Source of the DNA: Lachnospiraceae bacterium
GTDB lineage: Bacteria; Bacillota; Clostridia; Lachnospirales; Lachnospiraceae
Assembly: GCA_017449075.1 (NCBI GenBank)
Contig: JAFSKG010000016.1
Coordinates: forward strand, 1 to 64,000
DNA: 64,000 bases
Direction: 5' to 3'
The notes below the pieces were generated by a model that did not search any database, had not been told where the DNA came from, and saw only the letters and a program-made list of their open reading frames with translations. Position numbers and translations under genes: made by a program. The number at the start of each line of letters is the position of its first letter. Positions within the stretch are counted from its first letter, which is position 1. This document shows, one piece after another, positions 7,281 to 16,015 of the stretch.

Positions 7281-8745
7281 AATAATCACTTAATAGTTTA
7301 ATTTTTGTATCATATAATTTTTGCGACAAATCCACATATATCTCTTTTGGATTCGTCAACCTCTTATTGTCTTCGTAAAGTGTCTCAAGTTCTTCTTCAA
7401 AATGTTTCTTTGCATCAGCCACAGTTTTTCTTTTATAAACTAATTTACCATCAATAAAAATTGGGCTTAACATTTTCCTCATCTTATATTCACCTGGTTT
7501 TAAATTTCTCTTCTTCCAAGTATGCACTGGGTCAAATATAGTAAGTTCTTCGCTGTCATCAAACTCTTCATCATAAAACGAAATCAAATCAGCAATTATC
7601 TTATTACTATTATCATATATGCGATAAACTTCTTTGTTGCCAGGGTTAGTAACCTTCTCGACATTTGAAGAGATTTTTAACTTTGGAATAAATTCTTTTT
7701 TATCCTCATCATATACACTTGAAAGTTTATATACGCCGCCCAAGGTTGACCCATTTCCAGTTATAAGTTTCGTACCAACTCCATAAAGACCAATCTTTGC
7801 GCCTTGCATATTGAGTGACATAATCAAGTTTTCATCTAAGTCATTCGATGCACAAATAACTGCATCTTTATACCCTGCATCGTCAAGCATCTTTCTCGCC
7901 TCTTTTGAAAGATATGCAAGGTCTCCACTATCAAGTCTTATTCCAAACTTTTTACTCTTTATTCCTTTTTCCTTCATGTAATTAAATGTCTTTATCGCAT
8001 TTGGCACACCTGATTTTAATGTGTCATATGTGTCGACAAGTAATATCGCCATATCAGGATACTTGGTTGCGAACTCTTTAAATGCTGATAACTCATCATT
8101 AAATGACATAATCCAAGAATGAGCCATAGTTCCAAGTGCAGGTAGGTCATACATCTTAGCAGTCAATACATTTGAAGTTCCTATACATCCTGCAATACAA
8201 GCTGCCTTCGCTCCATATATTGCTGCATCAAATGACATGGCACGCCTTAGTCCAAACTCCATAACTCCATAAGGCTTCGCAGCTTCACAAATTCTATATG
8301 CCTTAGTTGCTATCAAAGTTTCGTGATTGAAAAGACAAAGCATTGCAGACTCTATAAGCTGTGCTTCGCTTATTGGAGCCACGACTTTTATCACAGGTTC
8401 TTTTTTATTAATTATACTTCCTTCTTCAAATGCATATACACTTCCAGTAAATTTAAAATTTTTAAGATAATTCAAAAAGTCATCACTAAATGTCCCACTT
8501 TTCTTAAGGTATTCAATATCTTCATCAGTAAATTTCAAATTCTCTATATAATCTATTATCTCGTTAAGTCCACAAAACACAGCAAAACCATTTCCGAAAG
8601 GATTGTTTCTATAGAATACGTCAAAGGTAACAAGTTGTTCTTTTTTATTTGTTCTCTTTGCAAAATCAAAGTATCCTTCCATCATAAGAAGTTCATAAAA
8701 ATCCGTCAATAGGCCAACATTTCTTTTTGAAATTTCACTCAACAT
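7276..8745 (-). CDS. pncB: Nicotinate phosphoribosyltransferase
   Basis: Makes nicotinate mononucleotide from nicotinate and PRPP, the entry step of the NAD salvage (Preiss-Handler) route. The N-terminal NVGLLTDFYELLMM is the family signature. Further in are the active-site strands GLRRAMSFDAA, the phosphohistidine-region GTMAHSWIMSF and the phosphate-binding RLDSGDLAYLS. Its 489 residues are normal for the Firmicutes form. The ATG at 8745 has AGGAG seven bases upstream. The stop codon lies inside the small GC-rich repeat, so the last codons may have changed when the repeat arrived. It lies 8 nt downstream of the MBL hydrolase gene in one transcription unit. Confidence 0.95.
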   Translation of the reverse strand: MLSEISKRNVGLLTDFYELLMMEGYFDFAKRTNKKEQLVTFDVFYRNNPFGNGFAVFCGLNEIIDYIENLKFTDEDIEYLKKSGTFSDDFLNYLKNFKFTGSVYAFEEGSIINKKEPVIKVVAPISEAQLIESAMLCLFNHETLIATKAYRICEAAKPYGVMEFGLRRAMSFDAAIYGAKAACIAGCIGTSNVLTAKMYDLPALGTMAHSWIMSFNDELSAFKEFATKYPDMAILLVDTYDTLKSGVPNAIKTFNYMKEKGIKSKKFGIRLDSGDLAYLSKEARKMLDDAGYKDAVICASNDLDENLIMSLNMQGAKIGLYGVGTKLITGNGSTLGGVYKLSSVYDEDKKEFIPKLKISSNVEKVTNPGNKEVYRIYDNSNKIIADLISFYDEEFDDSEELTIFDPVHTWKKRNLKPGEYKMRKMLSPIFIDGKLVYKRKTVADAKKHFEEELETLYEDNKRLTNPKEIYVDLSQKLYDTKIKLLSDYS

Positions 8746-8753
8746 TTTAGCTC

Positions 8754-9569
8754 CTAATTATTTATAATCTCTGTAACTTCTAATCTCCTTGCCACCTTTA
8801 TGATAGGCAGTTTTGTACATTCTCTCGCATTATCATTCAAATATTGATTTACAAAATTTATTGCATTTTCTTCCGAATTAGAATCTTCACTTATATGCGA
8901 TAAATATATTTCTTTTACATTCTTTCCTGCAAGCTTCATTATAAGATTTGCGCAGTCGCGATTTGAAAGGTGACCACCCTCTCCCATTATTCTGCTTTTT
9001 AGCCATGCGGGATAATGATTTCCAATTAACATTTCCTCATCATAATTACTCTCAAGCATCAAATAGTCCACATCTTCAAGAGTTCTAACATTATATTCGT
9101 TATATGCTCCGATGTCTGTAAGTATAGCTATTACTGTATCTCCAAGAATAAACTTATAGTATAATGATGCAACATCATGATGTCCTTTTAGCGGATAAAA
9201 CTTTATGTCACTAAGTTCAAACATTGAGTTATCATTAAGAATATTTACAGGCGAAATAATTTTAAAACTTTCAACATTGACTTTTACATTTTTTTCTTCA
9301 CAATACTTAAGTATGTATGATAGGGTTTCCCTCTGCGAAATAATTTTGATATCATGTTCTTTAAGTATTGCAGGTAGTCCAGCTATATGGTCAGAGTGCT
9401 CATGAGTAATTAGTATGTAATTTATATCATCAAGTGTTAATCCGTATCTACCAAGTGTCTCCACTATTCTTTTTTTTGAAATACCACAGTCGACTAATAT
9501 ATTTGTATTCTTATATGAAATAAGTGCAGCATTACCCTTGCTACTACTTGCAAGTGATATAAATCTCAT
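8754..9569 (-). CDS. MBL-fold metallohydrolase (YycJ/WalJ-like)
   Basis: Metallo-beta-lactamase-fold phosphodiesterase family related to YycJ, which is reported as a 5'-3' exonuclease linked to mismatch repair. The metal motif ITHEHSDH is at about residues 54-61. Further ligands are in GHHD (about 128), ILTDIGAY (about 149) and a late LSHISED. The length of 271 is usual. The start overlaps the end of coaE by 26 nt and has AGAGG upstream. The polA-coaE-yycJ-like order is common in Clostridia and fits a DNA metabolism cluster. The yycFG/walRK genes that give the name are not nearby, so the orthology is by fold and motif only. Confidence 0.85.
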   Translation of the reverse strand: MRFISLASSSKGNAALISYKNTNILVDCGISKKRIVETLGRYGLTLDDINYILITHEHSDHIAGLPAILKEHDIKIISQRETLSYILKYCEEKNVKVNVESFKIISPVNILNDNSMFELSDIKFYPLKGHHDVASLYYKFILGDTVIAILTDIGAYNEYNVRTLEDVDYLMLESNYDEEMLIGNHYPAWLKSRIMGEGGHLSNRDCANLIMKLAGKNVKEIYLSHISEDSNSEENAINFVNQYLNDNARECTKLPIIKVARRLEVTEIINN

Positions 9570-10200
9570 CTAAAACCTCTTTAACTTTTTCTTCTAACTC
9601 TTCTTTCGTGCCGTTATTATATATTTTATAATCTGCCATATTATAATATTTCTCATAGTACTCTTGCGAATTATATATTAGTTTTGTTTTTGCCTCAGAA
9701 TAATCTCTAGACTCTTTTAGTCTCTTAACCCTATCCTCAAAGGAAGAATCAATATATATGACTTTATCGCACATTTTGTACATTTCGTCGCTTGGAAGGG
9801 CTGACTCAATAAGAATTAAATTATTTTTATTCTTAAAATTCTCTTTGATTCTACTAGGTTCAAACAAGCCCTTGTTATTCTCAAGTTTCTCTGTTTTTTT
9901 TGCATTACGATTATTTTTATTTGAAATATTATTAAAATTATTTTCATTCATAATTTTACAAATATTTCCATAAATTCTTCTAAATACTAATGGGTGTAAA
10001 ATTGTTCTACATTCTTCTTGTTTTTTCTCATTAATGAATATTTCGCCCGCAAAGCCCGGTTCATAATCAGTCTCACCTTTTTCAATAATATCCTTTGCTA
10101 TTTCATCACAAGAAAATACTATCGCATCATAATTCTTCTTAATGTATTCTATCGCTGTGCTTTTTCCAGAACCTATTTTGCCAACAATTCCAAGAACCAT
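9544..10200 (-). CDS. coaE: Dephospho-CoA kinase
   Basis: Catalyses the last step of coenzyme A synthesis, phosphorylating the 3'-hydroxyl of dephospho-CoA. The Walker A loop GKIGSGKST is at residues 7-15. The CoA-domain hallmarks HPLVFRRIY (His-Pro) and the late RLKESRDYSEA helix follow. At 218 residues it is longer than the usual ~200 because of an Asn/Lys-rich stretch (about 88-125), which is low-complexity and probably a surface loop. Its ATG overlaps the stop of the upstream 89-aa gene as TAATG, suggesting coupled translation. A pantothenate kinase (coaW) lies elsewhere in the window. Confidence 0.92.
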   Translation of the reverse strand: MVLGIVGKIGSGKSTAIEYIKKNYDAIVFSCDEIAKDIIEKGETDYEPGFAGEIFINEKKQEECRTILHPLVFRRIYGNICKIMNENNFNNISNKNNRNAKKTEKLENNKGLFEPSRIKENFKNKNNLILIESALPSDEMYKMCDKVIYIDSSFEDRVKRLKESRDYSEAKTKLIYNSQEYYEKYYNMADYKIYNNGTKEELEEKVKEVLDEIYITCK

Positions 10201-10469
10201 TAGACTGTTGTTCCTTCCACAAAATCTATTCCTTGTTCTATTCCATCTTTAGAATAATCAAACTCTTTTATAATCATTTCTTTTGCATCAGTATTCTCAA
10301 AACTATATAAATCTTTCCATAGATATAATTTTAGGCATTCTTTGTCAGATTCAATTTCTTTTTTGAACATAAACCTCTTGCCATTATACGAACCTTTAAA
10401 TGGCAATTTATCTAAAAAGTTAATACTAAGCATTGTAAGCGGAATTTTTAAATCTTCTCTCATTCCCAT
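10200..10469 (-). CDS. Conserved-position small protein between polA and coaE, unknown
   Basis: 89 residues; I do not recognise the family. No signal peptide or membrane segment; mixed acidic and aromatic composition with KGSYNGKRFMFKKE and a central Leu/Tyr/Trp-rich 'LKLYLWKDLYSFEN'. It is joined on both sides by TAATG one-base overlaps to polA (upstream) and coaE (downstream), so it is almost certainly translated in step with them. That tight coupling is the best clue to function: a role near DNA polymerase I or CoA synthesis is possible but unproven. Confidence 0.75.
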   Translation of the reverse strand: MGMREDLKIPLTMLSINFLDKLPFKGSYNGKRFMFKKEIESDKECLKLYLWKDLYSFENTDAKEMIIKEFDYSKDGIEQGIDFVEGTTV

Positions 10470-12886
10470 TAGTGTGCATCATCCCAATTATTTCCTTCTT
10501 TTATATCAATCTCAAGTTTGACTGGAAAATCAAAAGCATCAGTCATCTTGCTCTTCAATATTTTTTTTACTTTTGATTCCTCTCCTTTTTTGCATTCTAT
10601 TAATATTTCATCATGCACTTGCAAGACTATCCTTGATTCTAACTTCTGTTTTTCAAGTTCAGAATCTACACCAATCATTGCAAGTTTCATTATATCAGCT
10701 GCAGTTCCCTGTATTGGGGAATTCATCGCCACTCTTTTAGCAAATGCTTTTTGCATAGCATTCCCAACTTTAAATTCAGGTATAGGTCTTATCCTACCAT
10801 AGTAAGTTTTAATAAAACCATTATTTTTTGCATCCTCAACAGTCTTATCAAGATATTCTTTAACTTTACTGTACTTTGCAAAATATTTATCTATGTATTG
10901 TCTTGCCTCTTTTGTATCTATCTGCAAATCTTCTCCTAAGCCGTATGAAGACATACCATATACTATGCCAAAATTTATTGCTTTAGCCTTTCGTCTAAGT
11001 TCTGGAGTCACTTTATCTATGTCGACTCCAAAAACTTCGCTTGCTGTAGCACTATGGACATCTGCTGTACCCTTATAAGCATTTATCAGATTTTCATCAC
11101 CAGATAATATGGCAAGTATCCTTAGCTCTATCTGAGAATAGTCTGCGTCTATAAACACATAGCCCTTTCTTGGTATAAATGCTTTTCTGAGTTCTCTACC
11201 AAGAGCCGTCCTTATAGGTATATTCTGTAAATTTGGATTGTCACTTGATAGTCTACCTGTTGCAGTTTCTGTTTGATTAAAGTTAGTGTGTATTCTTCCG
11301 TCAATAATATACTTAGGTAATGCTTCTGCATAAGTAGTAAGCAGTTTATTGTATGTTCTATAATCCATTATCGGCTTTATGATTTCATGCTTATCAACAA
11401 GTTTTTGCAAGACTTCTACTCCAGTAGATTGTTTCTCACCTTTTTTTCTTTCATAATCAAGACCAAGTTTATTAAATAAAATTTCTCCAAGTTGCTTTGG
11501 TGAATTTATATTGAAACTCTCATCTCCCGCAAGTTTATGAATTTTTGTTTCTATTTTTTTTATTTCTTTTGATAGATTTTTTGCAAAATCGTTTATTGCA
11601 GCTTCGTCAACTGCAACGCCAAGCTTCTCCATATTGTAAAGCACTTTAACCAAAGGATAGTCAATCTCATCATAAACTTTATCAAGTCCAAGTTTTTTCA
11701 TTTTCCCACTTAGGTCTTTATATAATTCGTCTTGCTTTACATACTGTATATCTGAGTAATCTTTCTTTATTGGATTCAAAAGGTATGACATTAAAGTCAA
11801 ATCCTCTATCTTTTCATTTGGCGTATACTTTTCGAATATATCACTTTTATCAAGTTTTTTATATCTATCTTTTAAGTTATAGGCATACTTTTTATTATCA
11901 TCTTCATATTTTTCATCAGATTTATTTTTTAAGTCAATGCTATTATCTATACTAGTAAATCCCTCAAGCATAGAATCTGCAGCTTTGTTCGTCTTTGATG
12001 ATGTTTTTGCCTTTCCGAATTTTTTATAGAGAGATTTTAATTCGTACTTTTCTATAACTTTAAATGCATCCGCATTAAATAAATCAACTATCTTTAAATC
12101 AGATAATGTAGCATCAAGTTCAACATCTTTTACTATTGTGACAAGTATTTTGAAAAGTATTGCATCTTCCTTGCCTTCTGTAAATGCTTTCACAATACTT
12201 GGCTTTTTAATCTCGTCAAGATGTTTATATATATTATCTATACTTTTATACTTTGTAATTAAATCATTTGCAGTAATCTTGCCCACACCTTTTATTCCTG
12301 GAATATTATCAGATGGGTCTCCCATTATCGCCTTTAAATCTATAAACTCAATAGGCGTCATATTATATTCTTTTTCTACATCTTTAGCATAATAGGGATA
12401 AATATCCGAATTACTTTTTACTGTCTTCACGAGTCTTATTTTTATATTGTCAGTTGCCAGTTGTAGCATATCTTTATCTCCAGACAATATGACAGCTTCC
12501 ACTTTTTTACTCGAAAACTTATTAGCAAGGCTTCCAAGTATGTCATCTGCCTCATAACCAACTTTAGAAAAGATACTTATACCCATGGCAGATAATATTT
12601 CTTTTACAAATGGCACCTGCTCTTTGAGTTCTACTGGCATCGGCTTTCTTTGACCTTTGTATTCTTTGTAGAGTTTATGTCTAAATGTTGGAGCATTTTC
12701 ATCAAATGCCACAGCAATATAATCAGGTTTTTCTTCGTCAATAGTTCTAAAAAGAATATTTAAAAAGCCTAAAACTGCATTAGTATGATATCCCTTACTT
12801 GTTGACAAAAGTGGAAGTGCATAAAAACCCCTACAGATTATACTGTATGCATCAATTAATAATAATTTTTCTTTATTGCTACTCAT
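10469..12886 (-). CDS. polA: DNA polymerase I
   Basis: Repair and Okazaki-fragment polymerase. The 5'-3' exonuclease (FEN-like) covers about 1-290, with VAFDENAPTFRH (60-70), EADDILG (112-118), LSGDKDML (134-141) and the helix-hairpin-helix DNIPGIKGVGK (193-203). The polymerase has motif A DYSQIELRI (582-590), motif B RRKAKAINFGIVYG (631-644) and motif C VHDEI (757-761). Between them, the 3'-5' exonuclease region is cut down to about 110 residues (300-410) and I cannot find the Exo I D-x-E motif, so proofreading is very likely lost; this is common in Gram-positive PolA, but the region is shorter than usual and total length is only 805. Starts with an ATGA overlap with the zinc-finger gene. 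Confidence 0.96.
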   Translation of the reverse strand: MSSNKEKLLLIDAYSIICRGFYALPLLSTSKGYHTNAVLGFLNILFRTIDEEKPDYIAVAFDENAPTFRHKLYKEYKGQRKPMPVELKEQVPFVKEILSAMGISIFSKVGYEADDILGSLANKFSSKKVEAVILSGDKDMLQLATDNIKIRLVKTVKSNSDIYPYYAKDVEKEYNMTPIEFIDLKAIMGDPSDNIPGIKGVGKITANDLITKYKSIDNIYKHLDEIKKPSIVKAFTEGKEDAILFKILVTIVKDVELDATLSDLKIVDLFNADAFKVIEKYELKSLYKKFGKAKTSSKTNKAADSMLEGFTSIDNSIDLKNKSDEKYEDDNKKYAYNLKDRYKKLDKSDIFEKYTPNEKIEDLTLMSYLLNPIKKDYSDIQYVKQDELYKDLSGKMKKLGLDKVYDEIDYPLVKVLYNMEKLGVAVDEAAINDFAKNLSKEIKKIETKIHKLAGDESFNINSPKQLGEILFNKLGLDYERKKGEKQSTGVEVLQKLVDKHEIIKPIMDYRTYNKLLTTYAEALPKYIIDGRIHTNFNQTETATGRLSSDNPNLQNIPIRTALGRELRKAFIPRKGYVFIDADYSQIELRILAILSGDENLINAYKGTADVHSATASEVFGVDIDKVTPELRRKAKAINFGIVYGMSSYGLGEDLQIDTKEARQYIDKYFAKYSKVKEYLDKTVEDAKNNGFIKTYYGRIRPIPEFKVGNAMQKAFAKRVAMNSPIQGTAADIMKLAMIGVDSELEKQKLESRIVLQVHDEILIECKKGEESKVKKILKSKMTDAFDFPVKLEIDIKEGNNWDDAH

Positions 12887-13218
12887 CTATACATTATCCT
12901 CAAGGCTATAACTAAAATCATCAAAAATACAAAGCATATAAATATACTAACAAGTATATATCTTTGAACCAGTGCCGTGTCCCTTGACTTGATCTTAAAT
13001 CCAATTCTTTCCATAAATTCAGATAAGTTTTTTTCATAATTAAAATCTAAGTCCTTATCAAGATCATTAAATGTTGTATAAAAAGAAAACTCATCAAGTA
13101 GAACTTCCTTGCATTCTTGGCATTTCTGCAAATGATAATAGGTCTTACGGAGTTCATTTCCTTTGAGAGTTTGTCTTAAAAAACTATTTATATTTTTTTG
13201 CGCTACACTGCACTGCAT
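12883..13218 (-). CDS. Zinc-finger (zf-HC2/ZAS-like) single-pass membrane protein
   Basis: About 111 residues. Near residue 28 lies HLQKCQEC, which fits the HX3CX2C zinc site of anti-sigma factors. A single membrane helix is at about 87-107 (ILVSIFICFVFLMILVIALR) with a short basic tail. This layout suggests a membrane-anchored anti-sigma-like protein, but no sigma factor gene is adjacent. The longer frame to 13263 would read through tRNA-Leu, so I take the ATG at 13218. That ATG is only 6 nt beyond the tRNA 3' end and has no Shine-Dalgarno site. The stop overlaps the polA start as ATGA. Confidence 0.7.
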   Translation of the reverse strand: MQCSVAQKNINSFLRQTLKGNELRKTYYHLQKCQECKEVLLDEFSFYTTFNDLDKDLDFNYEKNLSEFMERIGFKIKSRDTALVQRYILVSIFICFVFLMILVIALRIMYR

Positions 13219-13224
13219 GTTGAG

Positions 13225-13304
13225 TGCCGATAGTGGGACTCGAACCCACAAGGTTTCCCGCACGATTTTGAGTCGTGTGCGTTTACCAATTTCGCCATAT
13301 CGGC
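13225..13304 (-). tRNA. tRNA-Leu(CAA)
   Basis: 80 nt. Minus strand: 7-bp acceptor stem GCCGATA/TATCGGC with discriminator A, D-arm with AAATTGGTAAACGC, anticodon stem CACGA/TCGTG with loop CTCAAAA (anticodon CAA, reads UUG), a class II variable arm and T-arm GTGGG-TTCGAGT-CCCAC. CCA is not encoded. It lies 13 nt after upp and 6 nt before the zinc-finger ORF, with no promoter of its own that I can see. Confidence 0.95.
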
Positions 13305-13317
13305 AGTTATATGTAAA

Positions 13318-13959
13318 TTATTTAGTGCCAAATATTCTATCTCCAGCGTCACCTAGTCCTGGAACTATATATCCCTTTTCATTTAATCTTTCATCAAGAG
13401 TTCCGCAGTATATCTGTACATCTGGATGAGCTTCATGAACTTTTTTAAGTCCCTCTGGGCAACCAATTATAGATACAAACTTTATCTTTTTACCGCCACG
13501 ACCTTTTACAAGTGTTATGGCATCAGTAGCTGAACCACCGGTTGCAAGCATAGGGTCTAAAACTAATATTACTCTTTGATCTATAGGATTTGGGAGTTTG
13601 CAGAAATATTCATGTGGTTGTAATGTCTCTTCATCTCTATACATACCTATATGACCAACTTTTGCTGAAGGCACGAGAGCAAGCATACCAGATACCATAC
13701 CAAGGCCTGCACGAAGTATAGGAACTATAGCAAGTTTTCTTCCATCAAGCACAGGTGATTTACATTTTGTAATAGGAGTTTCTATTTCTTCTAGTCTTGT
13801 AGGTAAGTCAGAAAGTGCTTCATACCCCATAAGCATTGCCAACTCTTCTACAATGCTTCTAAATTCATTGGTACCTGTATTCTTATCTCTAAGAATACTA
13901 ATCTTATGCTTAATTAATGGATGATCGAAGATGTAAACATTTTCATCAAACTTAATCAT
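13318..13959 (-). CDS. upp: Uracil phosphoribosyltransferase
   Basis: Salvages uracil to UMP with PRPP. Family motifs are the uracil-side [15 protein letters not shown], the PRPP loop [16 protein letters not shown], and the C-terminal [13 protein letters not shown]. The 213 residues are a typical length. The ATG at 13959 has a strong GGGAGG ribosome binding site. It is followed at once by tRNA-Leu(CAA), which is probably on the same transcript. Confidence 0.97.
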   Translation of the reverse strand: MIKFDENVYIFDHPLIKHKISILRDKNTGTNEFRSIVEELAMLMGYEALSDLPTRLEEIETPITKCKSPVLDGRKLAIVPILRAGLGMVSGMLALVPSAKVGHIGMYRDEETLQPHEYFCKLPNPIDQRVILVLDPMLATGGSATDAITLVKGRGGKKIKFVSIIGCPEGLKKVHEAHPDVQIYCGTLDERLNEKGYIVPGLGDAGDRIFGTK

Positions 13960-13977
13960 TGTGCCCTCCCAAATATA

Positions 13978-15309
13978 TTACTTTTTATATTTTACAATTG
14001 CATAATTTCCAAGTTTGCTACTGAGTTTTACGCTAAAGTATATTGTGCCATCTTCATCTTTATAACTAAATATCTTTGGCCAAGATGTCACACCTTCATT
14101 TCTAAAATCTGCCGCTTTCATCTGCTCAACATATTTTGACTGAACTGTCTTATTTACATATTCTCTTACTGCTTTTCTATCACTATCATCTATATTTGCA
14201 AATTCAACTTTACTAGACCTTAGATATTTTGCAAGTGCTTCAAAATCAGATACATAATCTCCAAGTTTCATATCTAATCCAGTTTTCAAATTAATAGTAT
14301 TTGTAAAATATATTTTTTGATCTATATCACTAGCATTTGTATTTACAAATCCAGAAACTGGCAAACTATATATTGCAGAATTAGCACTACTTGTCTCAAC
14401 TGGTGCAATATTTGATGTGCCAGATTGAGAGTAGTAATATACACCATTTGAACTATAATTATTTACTATAACTGGTGATGTATTACCAGTAGGATTATTT
14501 GAAGCAGTTTGTTCAACAGCAAAAGTTTCTGTACGTTTTGCTGTAGGTGCTTTTATATCTACAGCCACAGGTCCCTTATCTGCTGTACCTGTTGAACTTG
14601 GATTAGGTACCACACTATTATTTTTATTTGTATTATACGTTATTTCTGTATTATTTGCTGTAGTTGGAACTGTATAGTTTATAGGTGCCCCTGTCGTAGG
14701 CATAATATTTGCTTGATTAATATTTTGTCCCCATATAGTAAGTGGATCAACAAATCCATCTAAATATGGGTCAGGTATGTTAGAACTAGGTCTTCTATTT
14801 GAACTACTGCCAGAACTACTTGAACCACTGCTTCCTGCCTTTACACCCACAACACGTCCTTCATAAATAATTGTTATATAATCTTCATCAAGGTGTTTTA
14901 CTTCGCAGCTTACATTCAAATCTTGTACAGCAGTAGATATAGGATAAAGCGGAACTATAGCCAAAGCATTTGTCTTAATCTTGTTATTCAATTTTTCTTG
15001 CATTTTTTCATCGTCAAGTCCTACTATTTGTGGATAATCTATGCTTACATGATCTTTATATCCAGTATAGTTCTCAACCTTAGTTGTAAGCTTTGGCAAT
15101 GGCACTGTTGTTTCATCACGAGTTACTATTTTTGTCTCAGTAGTTTCAGTCGTTGAAACAATAGTTGTTTCCTTTTTATTTAAAAACTTTCCTGCCCAAC
15201 TATCATTAGATAATATTGTTGGCATCTGCATCAAAAATACTACTGCAATAAGTGTAATTATCACAGCTATTAAAACTACTATTGTTGCTATTAAACCCTT
15301 ATTTCTCAT
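13978..15309 (-). CDS. Membrane-anchored DUF4163/DUF3298-like protein split by a long disordered insert
   Basis: 443 residues with an N-terminal membrane helix (about 6-28) and the rest outside. Residues about 85-155 (HVSIDYPQIVGLDDEKMQ... through IIYEGRVVG) resemble the N-terminal half of DUF4163/DUF3298 proteins such as the PdaC and RsiV extracellular parts. Residues about 331-443 (FTNTINLKTGLDMKLGDYV...) resemble the second half. Between them lies about 170 residues rich in Ser, Thr, Asn and Pro, including a GSSGSSSSGSSS run, where the family normally has a short loop. The match is from pattern memory and is moderate. The ATG at 15309, with AGGTGAT before it, is chosen over an upstream start inside the acyltransferase gene. 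Confidence 0.7.
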   Translation of the reverse strand: MRNKGLIATIVVLIAVIITLIAVVFLMQMPTILSNDSWAGKFLNKKETTIVSTTETTETKIVTRDETTVPLPKLTTKVENYTGYKDHVSIDYPQIVGLDDEKMQEKLNNKIKTNALAIVPLYPISTAVQDLNVSCEVKHLDEDYITIIYEGRVVGVKAGSSGSSSSGSSSNRRPSSNIPDPYLDGFVDPLTIWGQNINQANIMPTTGAPINYTVPTTANNTEITYNTNKNNSVVPNPSSTGTADKGPVAVDIKAPTAKRTETFAVEQTASNNPTGNTSPVIVNNYSSNGVYYYSQSGTSNIAPVETSSANSAIYSLPVSGFVNTNASDIDQKIYFTNTINLKTGLDMKLGDYVSDFEALAKYLRSSKVEFANIDDSDRKAVREYVNKTVQSKYVEQMKAADFRNEGVTSWPKIFSYKDEDGTIYFSVKLSSKLGNYAIVKYKK

Positions 15310-15317
15310 ATGATCAC

Positions 15318-15989
15318 CTATTTCTTTTCCACAATCAAGTCTTGTGCCTTGCAAATAGAATTTTTATCTATAACTCCACGAACATTTGTAAGTGGATACA
15401 CAAAAGTATTCTTTCCAAGTATTGTCCCTGGATTTAACACTGCATTACATCCCACTTGAACATTGTCTCCTACAATAGCTCCAAACTTCCTAAGTTTTGT
15501 GTCAACTACTTCATCTCCAATTTTTAATACCACTGTTGACTCATCTAATTTTAAATTTGAAATTTTTACTCCAGCACCAATATGTGAATTATATCCCATA
15601 ACAGTATCCCCCACATAATTAAAATGTGGTGCCTTTGCTTTATTAAACATCAAAACATTTTTAAGTTCACAAGAATTTCCAACTACGCATCCATCTCCGA
15701 TAATTACATTTTCTCTTAAGAATGCTGCATTTCTCAAATCAACATCTTTACCTATAATTATATTCCTACCAAGATATACACTCTTTAATACAGTAACACT
15801 TTTATGAACATACACTCCGTCTTTTATTCTGTTATACTCATAACTATTCAAAGAACGAACGCACTCATCAAATCTTTGCTTGATAAGTGGCAACACCTCA
15901 TATGGATAAGTGACACCTTTAAATAAAAAACTAAACTCTGTCTCTGATAAGTCCAATATTTCATTTACTTTTATACTATCCTTATTCAT
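15318..15989 (-). CDS. Left-handed beta-helix (hexapeptide repeat) acyltransferase-like protein
   Basis: 223 residues. After a helical start (1-50) come repeated [LIV]G-x4 turns: VYLGRNIIIGKDVDL, ENVIIGDGCVVGNS, YNSHIGAGVKI, GAIVGDNVQVGCNAVLNPGTILGKNTFVYP. This is the left-handed beta-helix seen in the C-terminal acetyltransferase half of GlmU. There is no pyrophosphorylase domain, although relatives in Lachnospiraceae are often labelled 'UDP-GlcNAc pyrophosphorylase'. The substrate is unknown; a sugar-nucleotide acyltransferase is likely. GGAGGTGG precedes the ATG at 15989. Confidence 0.82.
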   Translation of the reverse strand: MNKDSIKVNEILDLSETEFSFLFKGVTYPYEVLPLIKQRFDECVRSLNSYEYNRIKDGVYVHKSVTVLKSVYLGRNIIIGKDVDLRNAAFLRENVIIGDGCVVGNSCELKNVLMFNKAKAPHFNYVGDTVMGYNSHIGAGVKISNLKLDESTVVLKIGDEVVDTKLRKFGAIVGDNVQVGCNAVLNPGTILGKNTFVYPLTNVRGVIDKNSICKAQDLIVEKK

Positions 15990-16015
15990 ATTCCACCTCC
16001 AGTTTTCATATATAA

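Noticed and set aside
13219..13263. N-terminal extension of the zinc-finger protein
   Set aside because: These codons are the 3' half of tRNA-Leu(CAA); the extended reading is an artefact.
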